From contig NZ_CAJHAZ010000007.1 of assembly GCF_904846525.1 (NCBI RefSeq), forward strand, positions 62,001-126,000: DNA of 64,000 nucleotides. The letters are read 5' to 3'. Positions 17,277 to 27,270 of this stretch are shown here, in pieces (within the stretch, counting starts at the first letter, position 1; each line of letters opens with the position of its first letter). The notes beneath the pieces were generated by a model. The model ran no database searches and had not been told where the DNA came from. It worked only from the letters and a program-made list of their open reading frames with translations. Origin of the DNA: Psychrobacter sp. 1044 (GTDB lineage Bacteria; Pseudomonadota; Gammaproteobacteria; Pseudomonadales; Moraxellaceae). Made by a program: the position numbers and the translations under genes.

Positions 17277-17562
17277 CTGCCACCATCAAAAGCACTCTAA
17301 AACCTAGTCATATTTAAATAATAACAGCGTTATCGAGTGATTCTTTGACCCAATTTTTTTAGTTTGAATACTTTTTAATTTGAGTGCTTTTCATTTAAGC
17401 ACTATTCATTCAAGTGCTTTTAACTCCGATGCTTATTGCTCAATAACTGTTAGCTCAAACGTCTTTATTTTTTCGGCAAATCATTATTTCTCATATTGAT
17501 TTGTCGTTTTTTATTATAGCCGGTTATCCAGATAATAATCGGCTTAACGAATACTATTATAT
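17277..17562. other. Intergenic region with overlapping hairpins
   Basis: This stretch holds AGTGCTT (17383), AAGCACT (17397) and AGTGCTT (17413). The middle arm can pair with either neighbour but not with both. Further on, CGGCAAATCA and TGATTTGTCG flank a 12-base loop and precede TTTTTTAT (17475-17514), a plausible terminator of the phospholipase D-like gene. Confidence 0.5.
17475..17514 (+). terminator. Likely rho-independent terminator
   Basis: A 10-bp stem with one G-U pair, CGGCAAATCA/TGATTTGTCG, is followed directly by six T. It sits about 200 bases after the phospholipase D-like stop. Confidence 0.6.
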
Positions 17563-17580
17563 GTGGATGCGCGACCTATT

Positions 17581-18882
17581 ATGCCTTCTCGTTCTCAATA
17601 TGCAATGATGTCTTCTAAAGACAGAAACACCGTACTGTTTATCTGCTTTAGCAGCGCAGTCGCGTTTTTTGATTTTTTGATTTATTTATATCTAGCAGAT
17701 ATCATGGCGACCGCTTTTTTCCCTGCTAATATCGACCCAGCTATTACAAAGGTGCAAGGGCTTGGTCTATTTGCAATTGGCTATTTGGCACGCCCACTTG
17801 GCGGTATCATCTTTGGTCGTTATGGTGATATCAAAGGCCGAAAACCCATACTATTGATTAGTATATTAGTGACGGCGGTCAGCTTGTTGGCGATGGCTTG
17901 CTTACCGACCTATGGACAGTGGGGGTTGATTGCACCAACCTTATTTATAGTCTTGAGGCTAATACAAGGCATGGCATTTGGTCTTTATGTGCCACTCGCT
18001 TGGGTTTTTGTGGCAGAGCATGTACCGCGCCAATATTCGTCAGTATCTTGTAGCTATGTCACCGCCAGTTTTTATGTAGGCGTGTTGTTTTCTAATGCCT
18101 TTTTTCTTTGGTTAACCAATTCTATGACGACTGAGCAATTGGCTAATTACGGCTGGCGCTTGCCATTTTTCATCGCGGCTATTCTGAGTTTATTACCATT
18201 ACTGGCGTGGCGATGGATAGATGAGTCACCCTTTTTTCTGGAAATGAAAAACTCAAAACCAAGCGATTATGTTGCCAAACCCTTCAATTTACTCTTTAAG
18301 CATTGCAAACATTCGCTATTTATCGGCATGGTTCTCACGCTTATTATTTCTAGCATCACGACCGTGGTTGTGCTATTGCTACCCGATTTGATTGAATTAC
18401 GTTTTACCTTAGACAGCGATTTATTTGGATTCTCACACAGTCTGGGTATTGTGTTCATGGTTTTTGGTTGTATTTTTTATGGGATAATATCCAACCACCA
18501 AAACTTCGGTAAGATTCTGACGGTTGGCTCTATTCTTTTGATCGCTCAGATGTTTGCCTTTTTTTACCATCTGCAAGCCAGCGGTGACTACATCCTTATT
18601 ATGTATGCGCTTTTAGGCTTTTGTGCTGGCATCGTTGGGATGATACCTGCCATCCTTGTACAGTTATTTCCGACCAATGTAAGACTAACAGGAATGGCTT
18701 TTTGTTATAATATCGCCTACGGTATTGTTGGAGTGCTTGTGCCTTTTGGACTAGGTTATGCCACTCTGTATGTGAGTTTCTCACCAGCGCTCTACATTGC
18801 ATTTATCGGTTTTATCGGCATAATAATGGGTATTTATTTTTATAATTTGCCTGAATTTAAAAAAATCGACCACATTATTTAG
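17581..18882 (+). CDS. MFS transporter, metabolite:H+ symporter type
   Basis: 433 residues from the ATG at 17581; a GTG at 17563 and an ATG at 17608 are alternatives. Twelve hydrophobic segments can be traced. The loop 2-3 signature appears as ARPLGGIIFGRYGDIKGRKPIL, the MHS (ShiA/ProP/KgtP-like) form of the major facilitator pattern. A GMAFGLYVPLAWVFVAEHVP block follows in helices 4-5. Such carriers import organic acids, betaine or similar solutes with protons. The substrate cannot be read from the sequence. It is monocistronic, followed by the hairpin at 18931. Confidence 0.88.
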   Translation: MPSRSQYAMMSSKDRNTVLFICFSSAVAFFDFLIYLYLADIMATAFFPANIDPAITKVQGLGLFAIGYLARPLGGIIFGRYGDIKGRKPILLISILVTAVSLLAMACLPTYGQWGLIAPTLFIVLRLIQGMAFGLYVPLAWVFVAEHVPRQYSSVSCSYVTASFYVGVLFSNAFFLWLTNSMTTEQLANYGWRLPFFIAAILSLLPLLAWRWIDESPFFLEMKNSKPSDYVAKPFNLLFKHCKHSLFIGMVLTLIISSITTVVVLLLPDLIELRFTLDSDLFGFSHSLGIVFMVFGCIFYGIISNHQNFGKILTVGSILLIAQMFAFFYHLQASGDYILIMYALLGFCAGIVGMIPAILVQLFPTNVRLTGMAFCYNIAYGIVGVLVPFGLGYATLYVSFSPALYIAFIGFIGIIMGIYFYNLPEFKKIDHII

Positions 18883-18930
18883 CTAGTTAATAGCTGCCTA
18901 TTATCTGCTTAACGATTGAAATTAAAAATT

Positions 18931-18964
18931 AAGGTGCAATCGTATGTCTCATACATTGCACCTT
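18931..18964 (+). terminator. Long hairpin after the MFS gene
   Basis: AAGGTGCAAT pairs with ATTGCACCTT, and inside it GTATG pairs with CATAC around a TCT loop, giving about 15 bp. The T-content afterwards is modest (TGTTCATTTATTT). It probably ends the MFS transcript and lies about 50 bases before dusA. Confidence 0.65.
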
Positions 18965-19013
18965 GTTCATTTATTTAAGACACCAATATTATAAAACATT
19001 AAGGCTCAAAACC

Positions 19014-19985
19014 ATGGTTGATATGACCAACAAACGTCTTTCCGTTGCACCCATGATCGACTGGACAACGACGGATTATCGTTATTTTGCTCGGCTTTTT
19101 AATCCGCATGTTTATTTGTACACCGAGATGATCAGTACGGGCGCGCTGATACATGGCAATCGAGCACGGCATCTGCGCTTTGATACGCTTGAGCATCCGC
19201 TGGTACTACAGCTGGGCGGCGCAGATATTAGCGAGATGACGCAATGTGCTGAATTTGCGCAGCAGCATGGTTATGATGAGGTCAATATCAATGTTGGTTG
19301 TCCCTCTGATCGCGTACAGCATAATAAGATTGGTGCTTGCCTCATGGCAGAGCCGCACACGGTTGCCGATTTGGTCAAACACATGCAAGCAGCGGTCGAT
19401 ATCCCAGTAACCGTGAAGCATCGTATTGGTATCGATGATTTTGACAGTTATGAGTTTATGGTGGATTTTGTAGAAAAAGTGGCAGCAGCGGGTTGTACAC
19501 GCTTTATTGTCCATGCACGTACTGCATGGCTACAGGGGCTTAGCCCCAAGCAAAATCGCGAGATACCACCGCTACGTTATGAGGATGTCTATCGTCTCAA
19601 ACAAGACTTTCCACAGCTTGATATCGAGATTAATGGCGGCATCGATACCGTTAAAGACATCGAAGCACATTTGCAGCATGTGGATGGCGTGATGATTGGT
19701 CGCGCGTTTTATCACAATCCCTACCTATTAGCAGAAACCAATAGCTTATGGAACGAACCAGCACCTAAGCGCTCAGATATTCTAGCGCAGCTGTATCCGT
19801 ATATGGAGGCGCAGATTGCTAAAGGTGAAGCACTGCCAACGATGACAAGACATTATTTAGGGTTGTTTCAAGGACTGACGGGTGCGCGCAAATGGCGACA
19901 GGCATTAAGTGGTAAACCTCAGCTAACAATCGACGATATCAAACGGGCAGCGGATGAGGTATTACTACTAAATCCTGATGCTTAA
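19014..19985 (+). CDS. dusA: tRNA-dihydrouridine(20/20a) synthase
   Basis: 323 residues from the ATG at 19014, which has AAGG nine bases upstream. The FMN-binding TIM barrel starts RLSVAPMIDWTTTDYRYFAR. The active-site Cys is in NVGCPSDRVQ. The variant KIGACLMAEP follows, then VTVKHRIGID and INGGI. The DusA-type MIDWTT and GLSPKQNREIPPLRY mark this subfamily, which reduces U20/U20a in the D-loop of tRNA. It stands alone on the plus strand. Confidence 0.95.
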   Translation: MVDMTNKRLSVAPMIDWTTTDYRYFARLFNPHVYLYTEMISTGALIHGNRARHLRFDTLEHPLVLQLGGADISEMTQCAEFAQQHGYDEVNINVGCPSDRVQHNKIGACLMAEPHTVADLVKHMQAAVDIPVTVKHRIGIDDFDSYEFMVDFVEKVAAAGCTRFIVHARTAWLQGLSPKQNREIPPLRYEDVYRLKQDFPQLDIEINGGIDTVKDIEAHLQHVDGVMIGRAFYHNPYLLAETNSLWNEPAPKRSDILAQLYPYMEAQIAKGEALPTMTRHYLGLFQGLTGARKWRQALSGKPQLTIDDIKRAADEVLLLNPDA

Positions 19986-20045
19986 GAAAATTCATTATTA
20001 TGATAGTTATAAAAGTGCAATGATGCCGAAATAGCCATTATTTAT

Positions 20046-20834
20046 TTAGGCGGTTTGTGCAATATATTGCCACATCGCCGCCCCATTATTCACAATATGC
20101 AATAATATCGGCAGTAACAGCGAGCCTGACTTGATACGCGCGTAGCAAAATATCAATGCCAGTACCACAATGGTACTGATTTCATAAATACCATACTGCA
20201 CATGGATCACCGCAAATATCAAGCTGGTGACGACACTTGCTACGATCGCCCCTCGATGCTTTGAATAAGTTGACGAGGTAAATTGCTCTGCGATCGCTGA
20301 CCATAATAGACCACGAAATATCAGCTCTTCATAGATTGGCGCGACAATGACCATTGCAAATATCAACAGCCATACTGAGCTGACAGACTGATATAAAGGG
20401 TCGACGAAGAGCAATGGCGATTTATCAAGTAAATAAGTCAATGCCTGACTGCCAATCATAAATATCAATAGCAGCCCAAGCAATCCCATACCCACCGCAA
20501 ATGAGAACGGCTTTAGCGCTAAATACTGCCGACTATCGCCGCCTCTTACACGGATCACTAAAAAGCTAATAGCAATCAATAGCACGCAGCCTATGATAAT
20601 AGAGAGGCTAACCACAGTGCCATCGTTACTACCAAAAAAGAAGATATCAGCCATGGTTGAATTTTTAGAAGCCGGTAAGACCAGCTTGCCAGCGATATAT
20701 ACGCCTAGCAGCTGACTGATAAAAAATGCCATCAGCATACCAACAGTCAGTAGCAATACACCCAATCGTGAAAATAGCGGCGTGCGCTTAGGCGGCGTAT
20801 TAAGATTGTGCGAACCAGTAGCATTTTTTAGCAT
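20046..20834 (-). CDS. CPBP family intramembrane metalloprotease
   Basis: 262 residues from the ATG at 20834 (a TTG at 20849 is the alternative). About seven hydrophobic segments are seen. The CPBP (Abi) motifs are EELIFRGLLW (motif 1), FAVIHVQYG (motif 2) and ILLHIVNNGAAM (motif 3), giving the Glu-Glu and His residues expected to bind the metal. Relatives include CAAX prenyl proteases and bacteriocin-immunity proteins. The target is unknown. The gene is followed on the minus strand by nothing obvious and preceded by a repeat copy. Confidence 0.9.
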   Translation of the reverse strand: MLKNATGSHNLNTPPKRTPLFSRLGVLLLTVGMLMAFFISQLLGVYIAGKLVLPASKNSTMADIFFFGSNDGTVVSLSIIIGCVLLIAISFLVIRVRGGDSRQYLALKPFSFAVGMGLLGLLLIFMIGSQALTYLLDKSPLLFVDPLYQSVSSVWLLIFAMVIVAPIYEELIFRGLLWSAIAEQFTSSTYSKHRGAIVASVVTSLIFAVIHVQYGIYEISTIVVLALIFCYARIKSGSLLLPILLHIVNNGAAMWQYIAQTA

Positions 20835-20872
20835 AAAGTCATTACTCAAACGGATATTTTGTTAGCTCGCAT

Positions 20873-21048
20873 CTAGGGCGTGTCCTCAATTCAATCGATT
20901 ATCCTCTAAATGAGTTAAAAATGGCTAAATTTTGCCAAACATCGTTAAATAGCTTATCAATATCTCGATATTATTTGTGCTACTTTCCTTGTTTGACGGC
21001 AATTTATCTCATTTTTATCACCATTTTTAAAATGAGGACACGCCCTAG
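20873..21048 (-). repeat. MITE-like element, copy B (176 bp)
   Basis: Inverted orientation relative to copies A, C, D and E. It begins CTAGGGCGTGTCCTCAATTC and ends AAAATGAGGACACGCCCTAG. It is one of the two best-conserved copies with copy E, and its ends pair well. No open frame lies inside. Confidence 0.92.
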
Positions 21049-21083
21049 CATAAGCAATAATGAGCAGAAATAGTCATCAGCGA

Positions 21084-21974
21084 TTATGTTGGTAATTGCT
21101 GCTCAATCAATGATAATACTTGCTGAGAGACCGACTCTGGATACTCAAGTGGGAACATATGACCACCGGCATGGGTCTCATAAGAAATATTCAAACGCGA
21201 CTTTATTTGTTGCGGAAATCGGCGTTTTAAAAAGATACTGTCTTGACCGATAATCAAAGTAACAGGCGGCTTTGGTCCATGATTTGGTGCCAGCCAATAC
21301 CAAGATGGATTGGTGCGAAAGACAGCGACCTCACTGGCTTTCGGAATCGCCAATGTCACTTTGCCATCCGCACGTTCGTATAGCCCATGCTCGATATAGC
21401 CTTGAAAACTGCGTTCATCAAAGTTTTTGAAAAAGCCTTTATGCCGCATCTTATCGTACGCATCTGCGCGGCTCTCCCAGACATCACGGCGATGCTTAGA
21501 CACGCCAGCTGGTGACAATTTATCCATCAGGCGGTTATTCATCATCGGCAATCTATCCGCCGTCTTTGCCAAATGCCATAGCAAACTCACTTTGCCATAA
21601 ATCCAAGGTGGATCCATTAGTACCGCTTGGGCAAAGTACTGCGGCGCACGATACAATGCCTGCAAGGTACACATCGCACCCAGCGAATGACCCACTGCCA
21701 CTACTTGCGTCACGCCATGCTTCTCACAGGTATTTTTGACACTATCAATAATCTGCTGTGTAAGGCTGCGCCAATGGTCATCGACTGGATAATCAGGCGT
21801 TGCACCCAGCATGGCAATATATTCAATGGTAAAAAATTCTGCTAACTTCTCAAAAAATGGTTGATAAACCGCACTTGGCATCCCATTAGCATGAGCAAAA
21901 TGCAGGACAGGTTTGTTGGTTATTGTAGAGACAGGTAAAGCAGTAAAAGTTGGCAAATTAATTTTATCACTCAT
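21084..21974 (-). CDS. Alpha/beta hydrolase
   Basis: 296 residues from the ATG at 21974, preceded by GAAGAGAG; the frame continues to 22025 without family-like sequence. LHFAHANGMPSAVYQPF supplies the oxyanion region, GHSLGAMCTLQAL the nucleophile elbow, and AGGHMFPLEYPE near the end the catalytic His. No signal peptide is visible. The sequence is of the general cytoplasmic hydrolase type and the substrate is unknown. The gene follows sppA on the minus strand, separated by the hairpin at 22045. Confidence 0.87.
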   Translation of the reverse strand: MSDKINLPTFTALPVSTITNKPVLHFAHANGMPSAVYQPFFEKLAEFFTIEYIAMLGATPDYPVDDHWRSLTQQIIDSVKNTCEKHGVTQVVAVGHSLGAMCTLQALYRAPQYFAQAVLMDPPWIYGKVSLLWHLAKTADRLPMMNNRLMDKLSPAGVSKHRRDVWESRADAYDKMRHKGFFKNFDERSFQGYIEHGLYERADGKVTLAIPKASEVAVFRTNPSWYWLAPNHGPKPPVTLIIGQDSIFLKRRFPQQIKSRLNISYETHAGGHMFPLEYPESVSQQVLSLIEQQLPT

Positions 21975-22044
21975 GACAAGCTCTCTTCGATTTAAGTCGC
22001 TATTTAGGGTATTTTTTATAATCATTGAATCTCATATACAATTA

Positions 22045-22072
22045 AGGCTGAGCATAATCATACGCTCAGCCT
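22045..22072 (-). terminator. Hairpin after sppA
   Basis: The 9-bp stem AGGCTGAGC/GCTCAGCCT has a 10-base loop. It is read on the minus strand just past the sppA stop. The trailing sequence is TTAATTG, so T-richness is poor. Confidence 0.5.
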
Positions 22073-22109
22073 CAACAATCATACACAGTAAATTTCAAAC
22101 ATAACACGC

Positions 22110-23165
22110 TTAACGCATCTGCGCATTACCTTCTTCTTGCGGTAAAACATCAAGGCTGACACTAGAGCCAATGCCCGCACCCAATTTAACAGCAAAGCGG
22201 TCCATGAATAATTGGAACGGATCTGTTGGGCTATAATTGATGACATTATCCAGCTCTAACTGCTTTTCTAAGCTAGCGATGCTGCCTTTCTTATCGGCTA
22301 AGCCAAGCTCAATCGACTGCTCGCCTGTCCAGAATAATCCTGAGAACAGCTTATTTTGTTCAGGATTTTTGAGACGATCACCGCGCCCTTCTTTCACTGC
22401 ATTAATGAAATGCTTGTGAGTGTTGTCCAATACTTTTTCGACATGTTTTTCTTCATAATCCGTTAACGGACGTGACAAACTTAAGATGTCTTTGTATTCA
22501 CCAGCAGTAATCGTACGATCTTCTACGCCGACTTTATCCATCAAACCTTTGATGTTATAGCTTGGCATAATCACGCCGATAGAGCCAACCAAACTTGATG
22601 GGTTCACATAAATCTCATCCGCCGCAGAAGCAATATAATATGCGCCAGAAGCACCCATATCACCAATCACTGCATAGAGTTTTTTGTCTGGATATTCTTT
22701 ACGCAAATCCATCATAGTCTGCCAAATCTCATCAGACTGTACTGGTGAGCCACCAGGTGAATTGATATCCAATGCTACCGCCTTTGAATTGCTATTTTCA
22801 AAAGCACGAGTCAATGCTTCATTGACATCATAAGCGTTGGCCACATCGCCACTACTAATGACACCTTGTAGCTCAACCACAGCTAAATGCGGCTTGCTCG
22901 TGTCAACACCATCTAAACCCGTTGGCGCGCTGCTGCTGCAACTACGACCAAGCGTCAGAAATATCAGTAAAATATAACCAAAGGTCAATAGTTTAAAAAA
23001 GATACTCCAGCGACGGGCGCGGCGTTGCTCGACCACACTAGCCAATAAAGTGTTTTCAAGCAATCGCCATTCTTGTCCACTCGGCTGGCTTGGCGGCGAC
23101 ATCGGTACTGGCTGATTTGCCGAATTGTCAGGACGTTTGTTAGGGTCTGGTGGCCAGTTGGGCAT
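22110..23165 (-). CDS. sppA: Signal peptide peptidase SppA (short form)
   Basis: 351 residues. A cytoplasmic N-terminus of about 45 residues is rich in Pro and Ser. One membrane segment (FFKLLTFGYILLIFLTLG) follows, then a ClpP-like periplasmic serine protease domain. Landmarks are VAVVELQGVI-like AVVELQGVISS, DINSPGGSPVQSDEI and GDMGASGAYYIASAADEIY with the likely nucleophile Ser, then SIGVI. Short-form SppA works as an oligomer that digests cleaved signal peptides in the membrane. Monocistronic or the first gene of a pair with the hydrolase at 21084. Confidence 0.93.
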   Translation of the reverse strand: MPNWPPDPNKRPDNSANQPVPMSPPSQPSGQEWRLLENTLLASVVEQRRARRWSIFFKLLTFGYILLIFLTLGRSCSSSAPTGLDGVDTSKPHLAVVELQGVISSGDVANAYDVNEALTRAFENSNSKAVALDINSPGGSPVQSDEIWQTMMDLRKEYPDKKLYAVIGDMGASGAYYIASAADEIYVNPSSLVGSIGVIMPSYNIKGLMDKVGVEDRTITAGEYKDILSLSRPLTDYEEKHVEKVLDNTHKHFINAVKEGRGDRLKNPEQNKLFSGLFWTGEQSIELGLADKKGSIASLEKQLELDNVINYSPTDPFQLFMDRFAVKLGAGIGSSVSLDVLPQEEGNAQMR

Positions 23166-23371
23166 ATAACTTCCTAAGTCAGAAACAGTCTAAAGCAATA
23201 AAAAGAGAAGATAGAAATACAGTCAGTAATAAGGAGCTGCTTCTCACTCCAAATACGGTCACAGTCATCTATATTCATAGGCTGCTAAGTATGGTGGTAT
23301 TTCAATCATGGTTCAATAGTATAACTGGGAAATATCACTATATTGTAACATTGATTAGATAAGCGATATTT

Positions 23372-26371
23372 TTATGGCGTCGTATTGGTCGTATCTACTG
23401 CCGGGTTGAGAGACAACGTTGCTTCTGGCATTTTGCCATCATAAGTGATCATTTCATTGATGGTTTGACGATTTATCACCTCAGCAGTTATCTGTGATGT
23501 GCTATGTCCTAGCCATGTCACATTATAAAAAGTGCGTGGTTGCTCAGGTGGCCCGACTGAACATAACAATGCCCACATTTGCCAAATACGCTGATGGGTA
23601 TCTGCATTTAATATCACACGTGCCTGAGGCATATTGGCTTGATGAGTCGATGGATGGCTACTTGATGTGAGTATCTGCGCAGTGGCAGGTGTTGATTTGA
23701 GTGGATCAGCCGCATTATACTTTAACACCCTTATGGGCAAGCTGGCATCTATAGCCACCGTACAATCCCAAACACTGAGACTGTCTATTTTACTCCACCC
23801 TGTCAATGCTTGTATGGACAAATCACCATTGCCCAACTGCCACGTTTTGCCTTGTTCACAACGTTGCACACTAATATTCGTAATGTCCTTGGATTGGCTA
23901 GTGACTTTATAGGCTTGCTGAAATGCAGACCAATGATCAGAGCGCCCTGCTTGCCAATACTGACTAATAGGTAAACGCTGATTAAGCTGAAAAACCGTCA
24001 AAGGTAACAGCGCAGAAGCATTAGCATTAGTAGAAGCAGAAGCATTAGAAGCTAAATACGTCTTATCAGTAGCAAGCGTATCCGTCAATCCAGCACTACT
24101 ACTCTGCACAACCATACCCTCTAGTGTATCAACTGACAAGCTACCCAGCTGCTGCGCCAATGTCATCGACAGCTTATTCGCCGTTAGATTACTTGGCATC
24201 GTTCGTGCAGCATTGGGTCTGTGGTCAGATAAAAATAGCCAGCTGATGTTTTTCTTATGCGTATCTGTTGTGGATGACTGCTCATTATTGACAACAGGAT
24301 ATTGCAACAAAGCAGCGCTTATATAGGGATCACCCGTTGGTAAGATATACAAGGTCGGTATCGTCGTTAGTGATTGCTGATTGGCATATACCGTCATCAT
24401 TAATAAGGTGAGCGGCGGCAGTGCCAGCCAACGACTGATAAATCCTCGTGGTAGTAGCCATGGCAACATACTTAATAGTACCATCAGCAATATGGCGACA
24501 TTCACAGGGGTATAAAGCCATGCTTCTGACAATGCTGGTAATGAAGTTAACCACGTTATCAGTTCATGCAATTTCGCGACAATGGCGCTAACGAGCCGCC
24601 AAATACTATCAGCAATAGCAGGTGATAAAAGATAGCAAAGCCCTGCCAATAGATTAAGCGGCACAATCACCCAACCAAATAAACCGATAGCAAACAGATT
24701 GATGATAAGACCCCACAGCGACGCCTTACCAAATAATAGTAATGTAATAGGCAGTAAAGTAATAAATAGCCAAAATTGTAATTTGAATACACGTTTGCCT
24801 ATTATCCAAATATGCTTGAACGCAGTCTCTACTACACTGGCATTATGAGCAGATGCCGTTTCTGATACGACAGCTGATTGCGTATGTGATGCATCATCAT
24901 ACTTAAGGAGTAATGCCACTGCGATAAAAGATAGCCAGTACCCTGCCTGCCATAATACGTAGGGATGAAGCCATGCCATCAACACTGCCAATGCAAACAA
25001 CACCCGCATCGTACTAACCGGCAATAATGTTAAACGTACCAAACCTATCGCGAATAACATCCATGCGGTACGAGCAGCGGGTACATCAAAACCAGTAAAT
25101 AGCGCATAAATAAAAGCAGCAGCGATCATCACCCACCAGCGCACTTGCCAACGCGGTACATAACGATAAATCCTTGGCCATAGCCGATCAAAAAGCAAAA
25201 CCGCCGCACCCGCCAGCATAATCGCTAAAAACAACACATGAGTGCCAGAGATAGCCAGCAAATGTGAAATACCAGCCAGTTGATATAGATCTTTGGTCTC
25301 ACGATTGATTAAACTGCGATCACCTGTGAGCAAACTTAAAGTGACCGCTTTTGCCTGTTGCGCTGCTGTGGTCTGTGTTGACCAATCTTGATGAAAATGC
25401 TGGCGTAATTGCCAACGTCCTTGGTTGATATAAGTCTGAAAACGCTGCAGATATGAAAAAGAGGCAAACGCTGGCTTTGATACCTCAATATTGGTGAAAT
25501 TTGATGTACCAACGGTCAATATATTAGCGACTCCATCAATATGACGACCTCGCAGCCAGCGATAACTGTCAAAACCAGATGGATTGCTCAACGCTTGCTC
25601 AGAGGTCACCAGTGGTGCAAGGGCTAAACTCATAAACAGCTGATCGCCAGGTTGTAAGTAATTTAAACGGTCAAACGGATTATTATCCAAATTTTTCTTG
25701 GATGATTGTTTTGATGAATTTTTTGGATAACCATTGAGCAATACACGGTACGTGACATCCTTACTGTTATTTGAGTTATTTTCGTATAAGTTGCTATTGC
25801 TTAGGCTATTATTTTTATCTATTTGAAAGTTACTGGTCATGGCATCTAAATCTTCAACCGCCAACGCCGACACCAAGGGTGATATATCACTAATGACAGC
25901 AACTTGTCGATAGCCACTGTCCGTGGCGACGTCATAAACGCTGTCACTTATTCCTTCGATGGTGACTAATGCTTGTACACGCATTGGCTCAGTGATTTCT
26001 GTTAATTCTGCTTTTTGATGGCTAATCAGGGCTTGCAGCCCACTGCCAATGATTAATCCAATTGCCAATACAGCAACTAAAACATGAGTCAAAATACGAA
26101 AGAAGAGTTTAGATTTATGTGAAGTATTATATGAAGGATTACGTGAAGAGAGACCAGCAGTATGTTGCGATAAATGGCTGGGTTTTGCAGAAGTTACATT
26201 AAACTGGGCAATAACCATCAGGATAATAGCAAAAATAATGAGCAACAAAGATAAGATAGGAGTATTCAATATATCCATTAACGATGAACTAGTGGGTATC
26301 GCCATACTATCTGCGACTGCCAAAACGCCCATCATGGCGATAATAATCAAGCTACCAATCAACCAGTACAC
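23372..26371 (-). CDS. comEC: DNA uptake channel ComEC/Rec2
   Basis: 999 residues, starting at a GTG with a good AAGGAG site. The N-terminal part has membrane helices and a DUF4131-like OB domain (residues 1-310). The competence domain follows with HLLAISGTHVLFLAIMLAG and a long run of helices (about 345-670). The last 330 residues occupy the place of the beta-lactamase-like domain, but I see no HxHxDH metal motif there, so that domain looks degenerate. ComEC passes single-stranded DNA across the inner membrane during natural transformation. It is divergent from the DUF2062 gene, a neighbourhood shared with lolC/lolD in related bacteria. Confidence 0.93.
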   Translation of the reverse strand: MYWLIGSLIIIAMMGVLAVADSMAIPTSSSLMDILNTPILSLLLIIFAIILMVIAQFNVTSAKPSHLSQHTAGLSSRNPSYNTSHKSKLFFRILTHVLVAVLAIGLIIGSGLQALISHQKAELTEITEPMRVQALVTIEGISDSVYDVATDSGYRQVAVISDISPLVSALAVEDLDAMTSNFQIDKNNSLSNSNLYENNSNNSKDVTYRVLLNGYPKNSSKQSSKKNLDNNPFDRLNYLQPGDQLFMSLALAPLVTSEQALSNPSGFDSYRWLRGRHIDGVANILTVGTSNFTNIEVSKPAFASFSYLQRFQTYINQGRWQLRQHFHQDWSTQTTAAQQAKAVTLSLLTGDRSLINRETKDLYQLAGISHLLAISGTHVLFLAIMLAGAAVLLFDRLWPRIYRYVPRWQVRWWVMIAAAFIYALFTGFDVPAARTAWMLFAIGLVRLTLLPVSTMRVLFALAVLMAWLHPYVLWQAGYWLSFIAVALLLKYDDASHTQSAVVSETASAHNASVVETAFKHIWIIGKRVFKLQFWLFITLLPITLLLFGKASLWGLIINLFAIGLFGWVIVPLNLLAGLCYLLSPAIADSIWRLVSAIVAKLHELITWLTSLPALSEAWLYTPVNVAILLMVLLSMLPWLLPRGFISRWLALPPLTLLMMTVYANQQSLTTIPTLYILPTGDPYISAALLQYPVVNNEQSSTTDTHKKNISWLFLSDHRPNAARTMPSNLTANKLSMTLAQQLGSLSVDTLEGMVVQSSSAGLTDTLATDKTYLASNASASTNANASALLPLTVFQLNQRLPISQYWQAGRSDHWSAFQQAYKVTSQSKDITNISVQRCEQGKTWQLGNGDLSIQALTGWSKIDSLSVWDCTVAIDASLPIRVLKYNAADPLKSTPATAQILTSSSHPSTHQANMPQARVILNADTHQRIWQMWALLCSVGPPEQPRTFYNVTWLGHSTSQITAEVINRQTINEMITYDGKMPEATLSLNPAVDTTNTTP

Positions 26372-26694
26372 CAGCGCTCCTTGCTTGATGAGGTGAATAT
26401 TAGTTTTTGCCTAAATAAAGCCATTTATTATGATAAATAGCCACTTAATATGACGAAAATGTATCGGAACACCAAAACACAGATTGATACTTAAACCAGC
26501 AACAACAACTGATACGTCATGCAATAGCATTTATATAACTATTACCCTATACTGACTGACATATTGCGATGATGATAATCTGATATCATTATCCTCTATA
26601 TTCTCAGCTGTACACTTTATGAATAATATTACTTTATAGCAGACCATCAATGCGATTGAGCGGACTGTAGCTAACGATTACAAAAGGCGATCCT
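26372..26694. other. Divergent promoter region, comEC / DUF2062 gene
   Basis: About 323 bases of AT-rich sequence between two diverging genes. Two promoters are expected here, but I could not pick convincing boxes. No repeat or RNA is seen. Confidence 0.4.
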
Positions 26695-27270
26695 GTGCCC
26701 CAAAAACGTCTGAAAGACCTGCTTCCCACGCCAGAGAAAATTTTAGAAAGTCGCACCTTGAAACTGTTCGCACCGCATTTGGCTGATCCACGATTATGGC
26801 ACTTTAATCGACATAGCTTAAATAAAGCGGTCTATATTGGGGTGCTTAGTGCGTTTTTCCCATTACCAGGGCAGATGCTACTGGCTCTAGTTGGCTCATT
26901 AATTTTTCGTGCCAATGTTCCCATGGCACTCGGCTTGACTTGGATTACCAATCCACTCACGAGCTTGCCCATCTTTTATGCAGGTTATTATGTCGGCGCC
27001 AAAATCCTTGACGTACCGATGATTAGTCTGCGGCTTATCGGCAGGATGATTGCTGATTTTAGCTTATGGGCACTGTCAGATGGTGCAAATCCATTTATTA
27101 CTTATCGCGGCACGGTATCGATTGCTGCTTTTTGCATAGGCTTGACGATCTTAGCGATTGTGACCAGCATCGTTTGTGGACTGGCATTTAAGGCGGTTTG
27201 GCGCTACAAAACCGTCGTGAGCTGGCAAAAACGTCAGCAAGAACCTTCTGATAAACCGCCTAAAACCTAA
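26695..27270 (+). CDS. DUF2062 domain-containing membrane protein
   Basis: 191 residues from a GTG with AAAGGCG upstream. The first 50 residues are polar and basic. They are followed by FFPLPGQMLLALVGSLIFRANVPMALGLTWITNPLT, a pattern characteristic of DUF2062, and two or three further hydrophobic segments. The family function is not settled. The gene neighbours comEC and the lol genes, as in Pseudomonas relatives, which suggests an envelope role. Confidence 0.9.
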   Translation: MPQKRLKDLLPTPEKILESRTLKLFAPHLADPRLWHFNRHSLNKAVYIGVLSAFFPLPGQMLLALVGSLIFRANVPMALGLTWITNPLTSLPIFYAGYYVGAKILDVPMISLRLIGRMIADFSLWALSDGANPFITYRGTVSIAAFCIGLTILAIVTSIVCGLAFKAVWRYKTVVSWQKRQQEPSDKPPKT

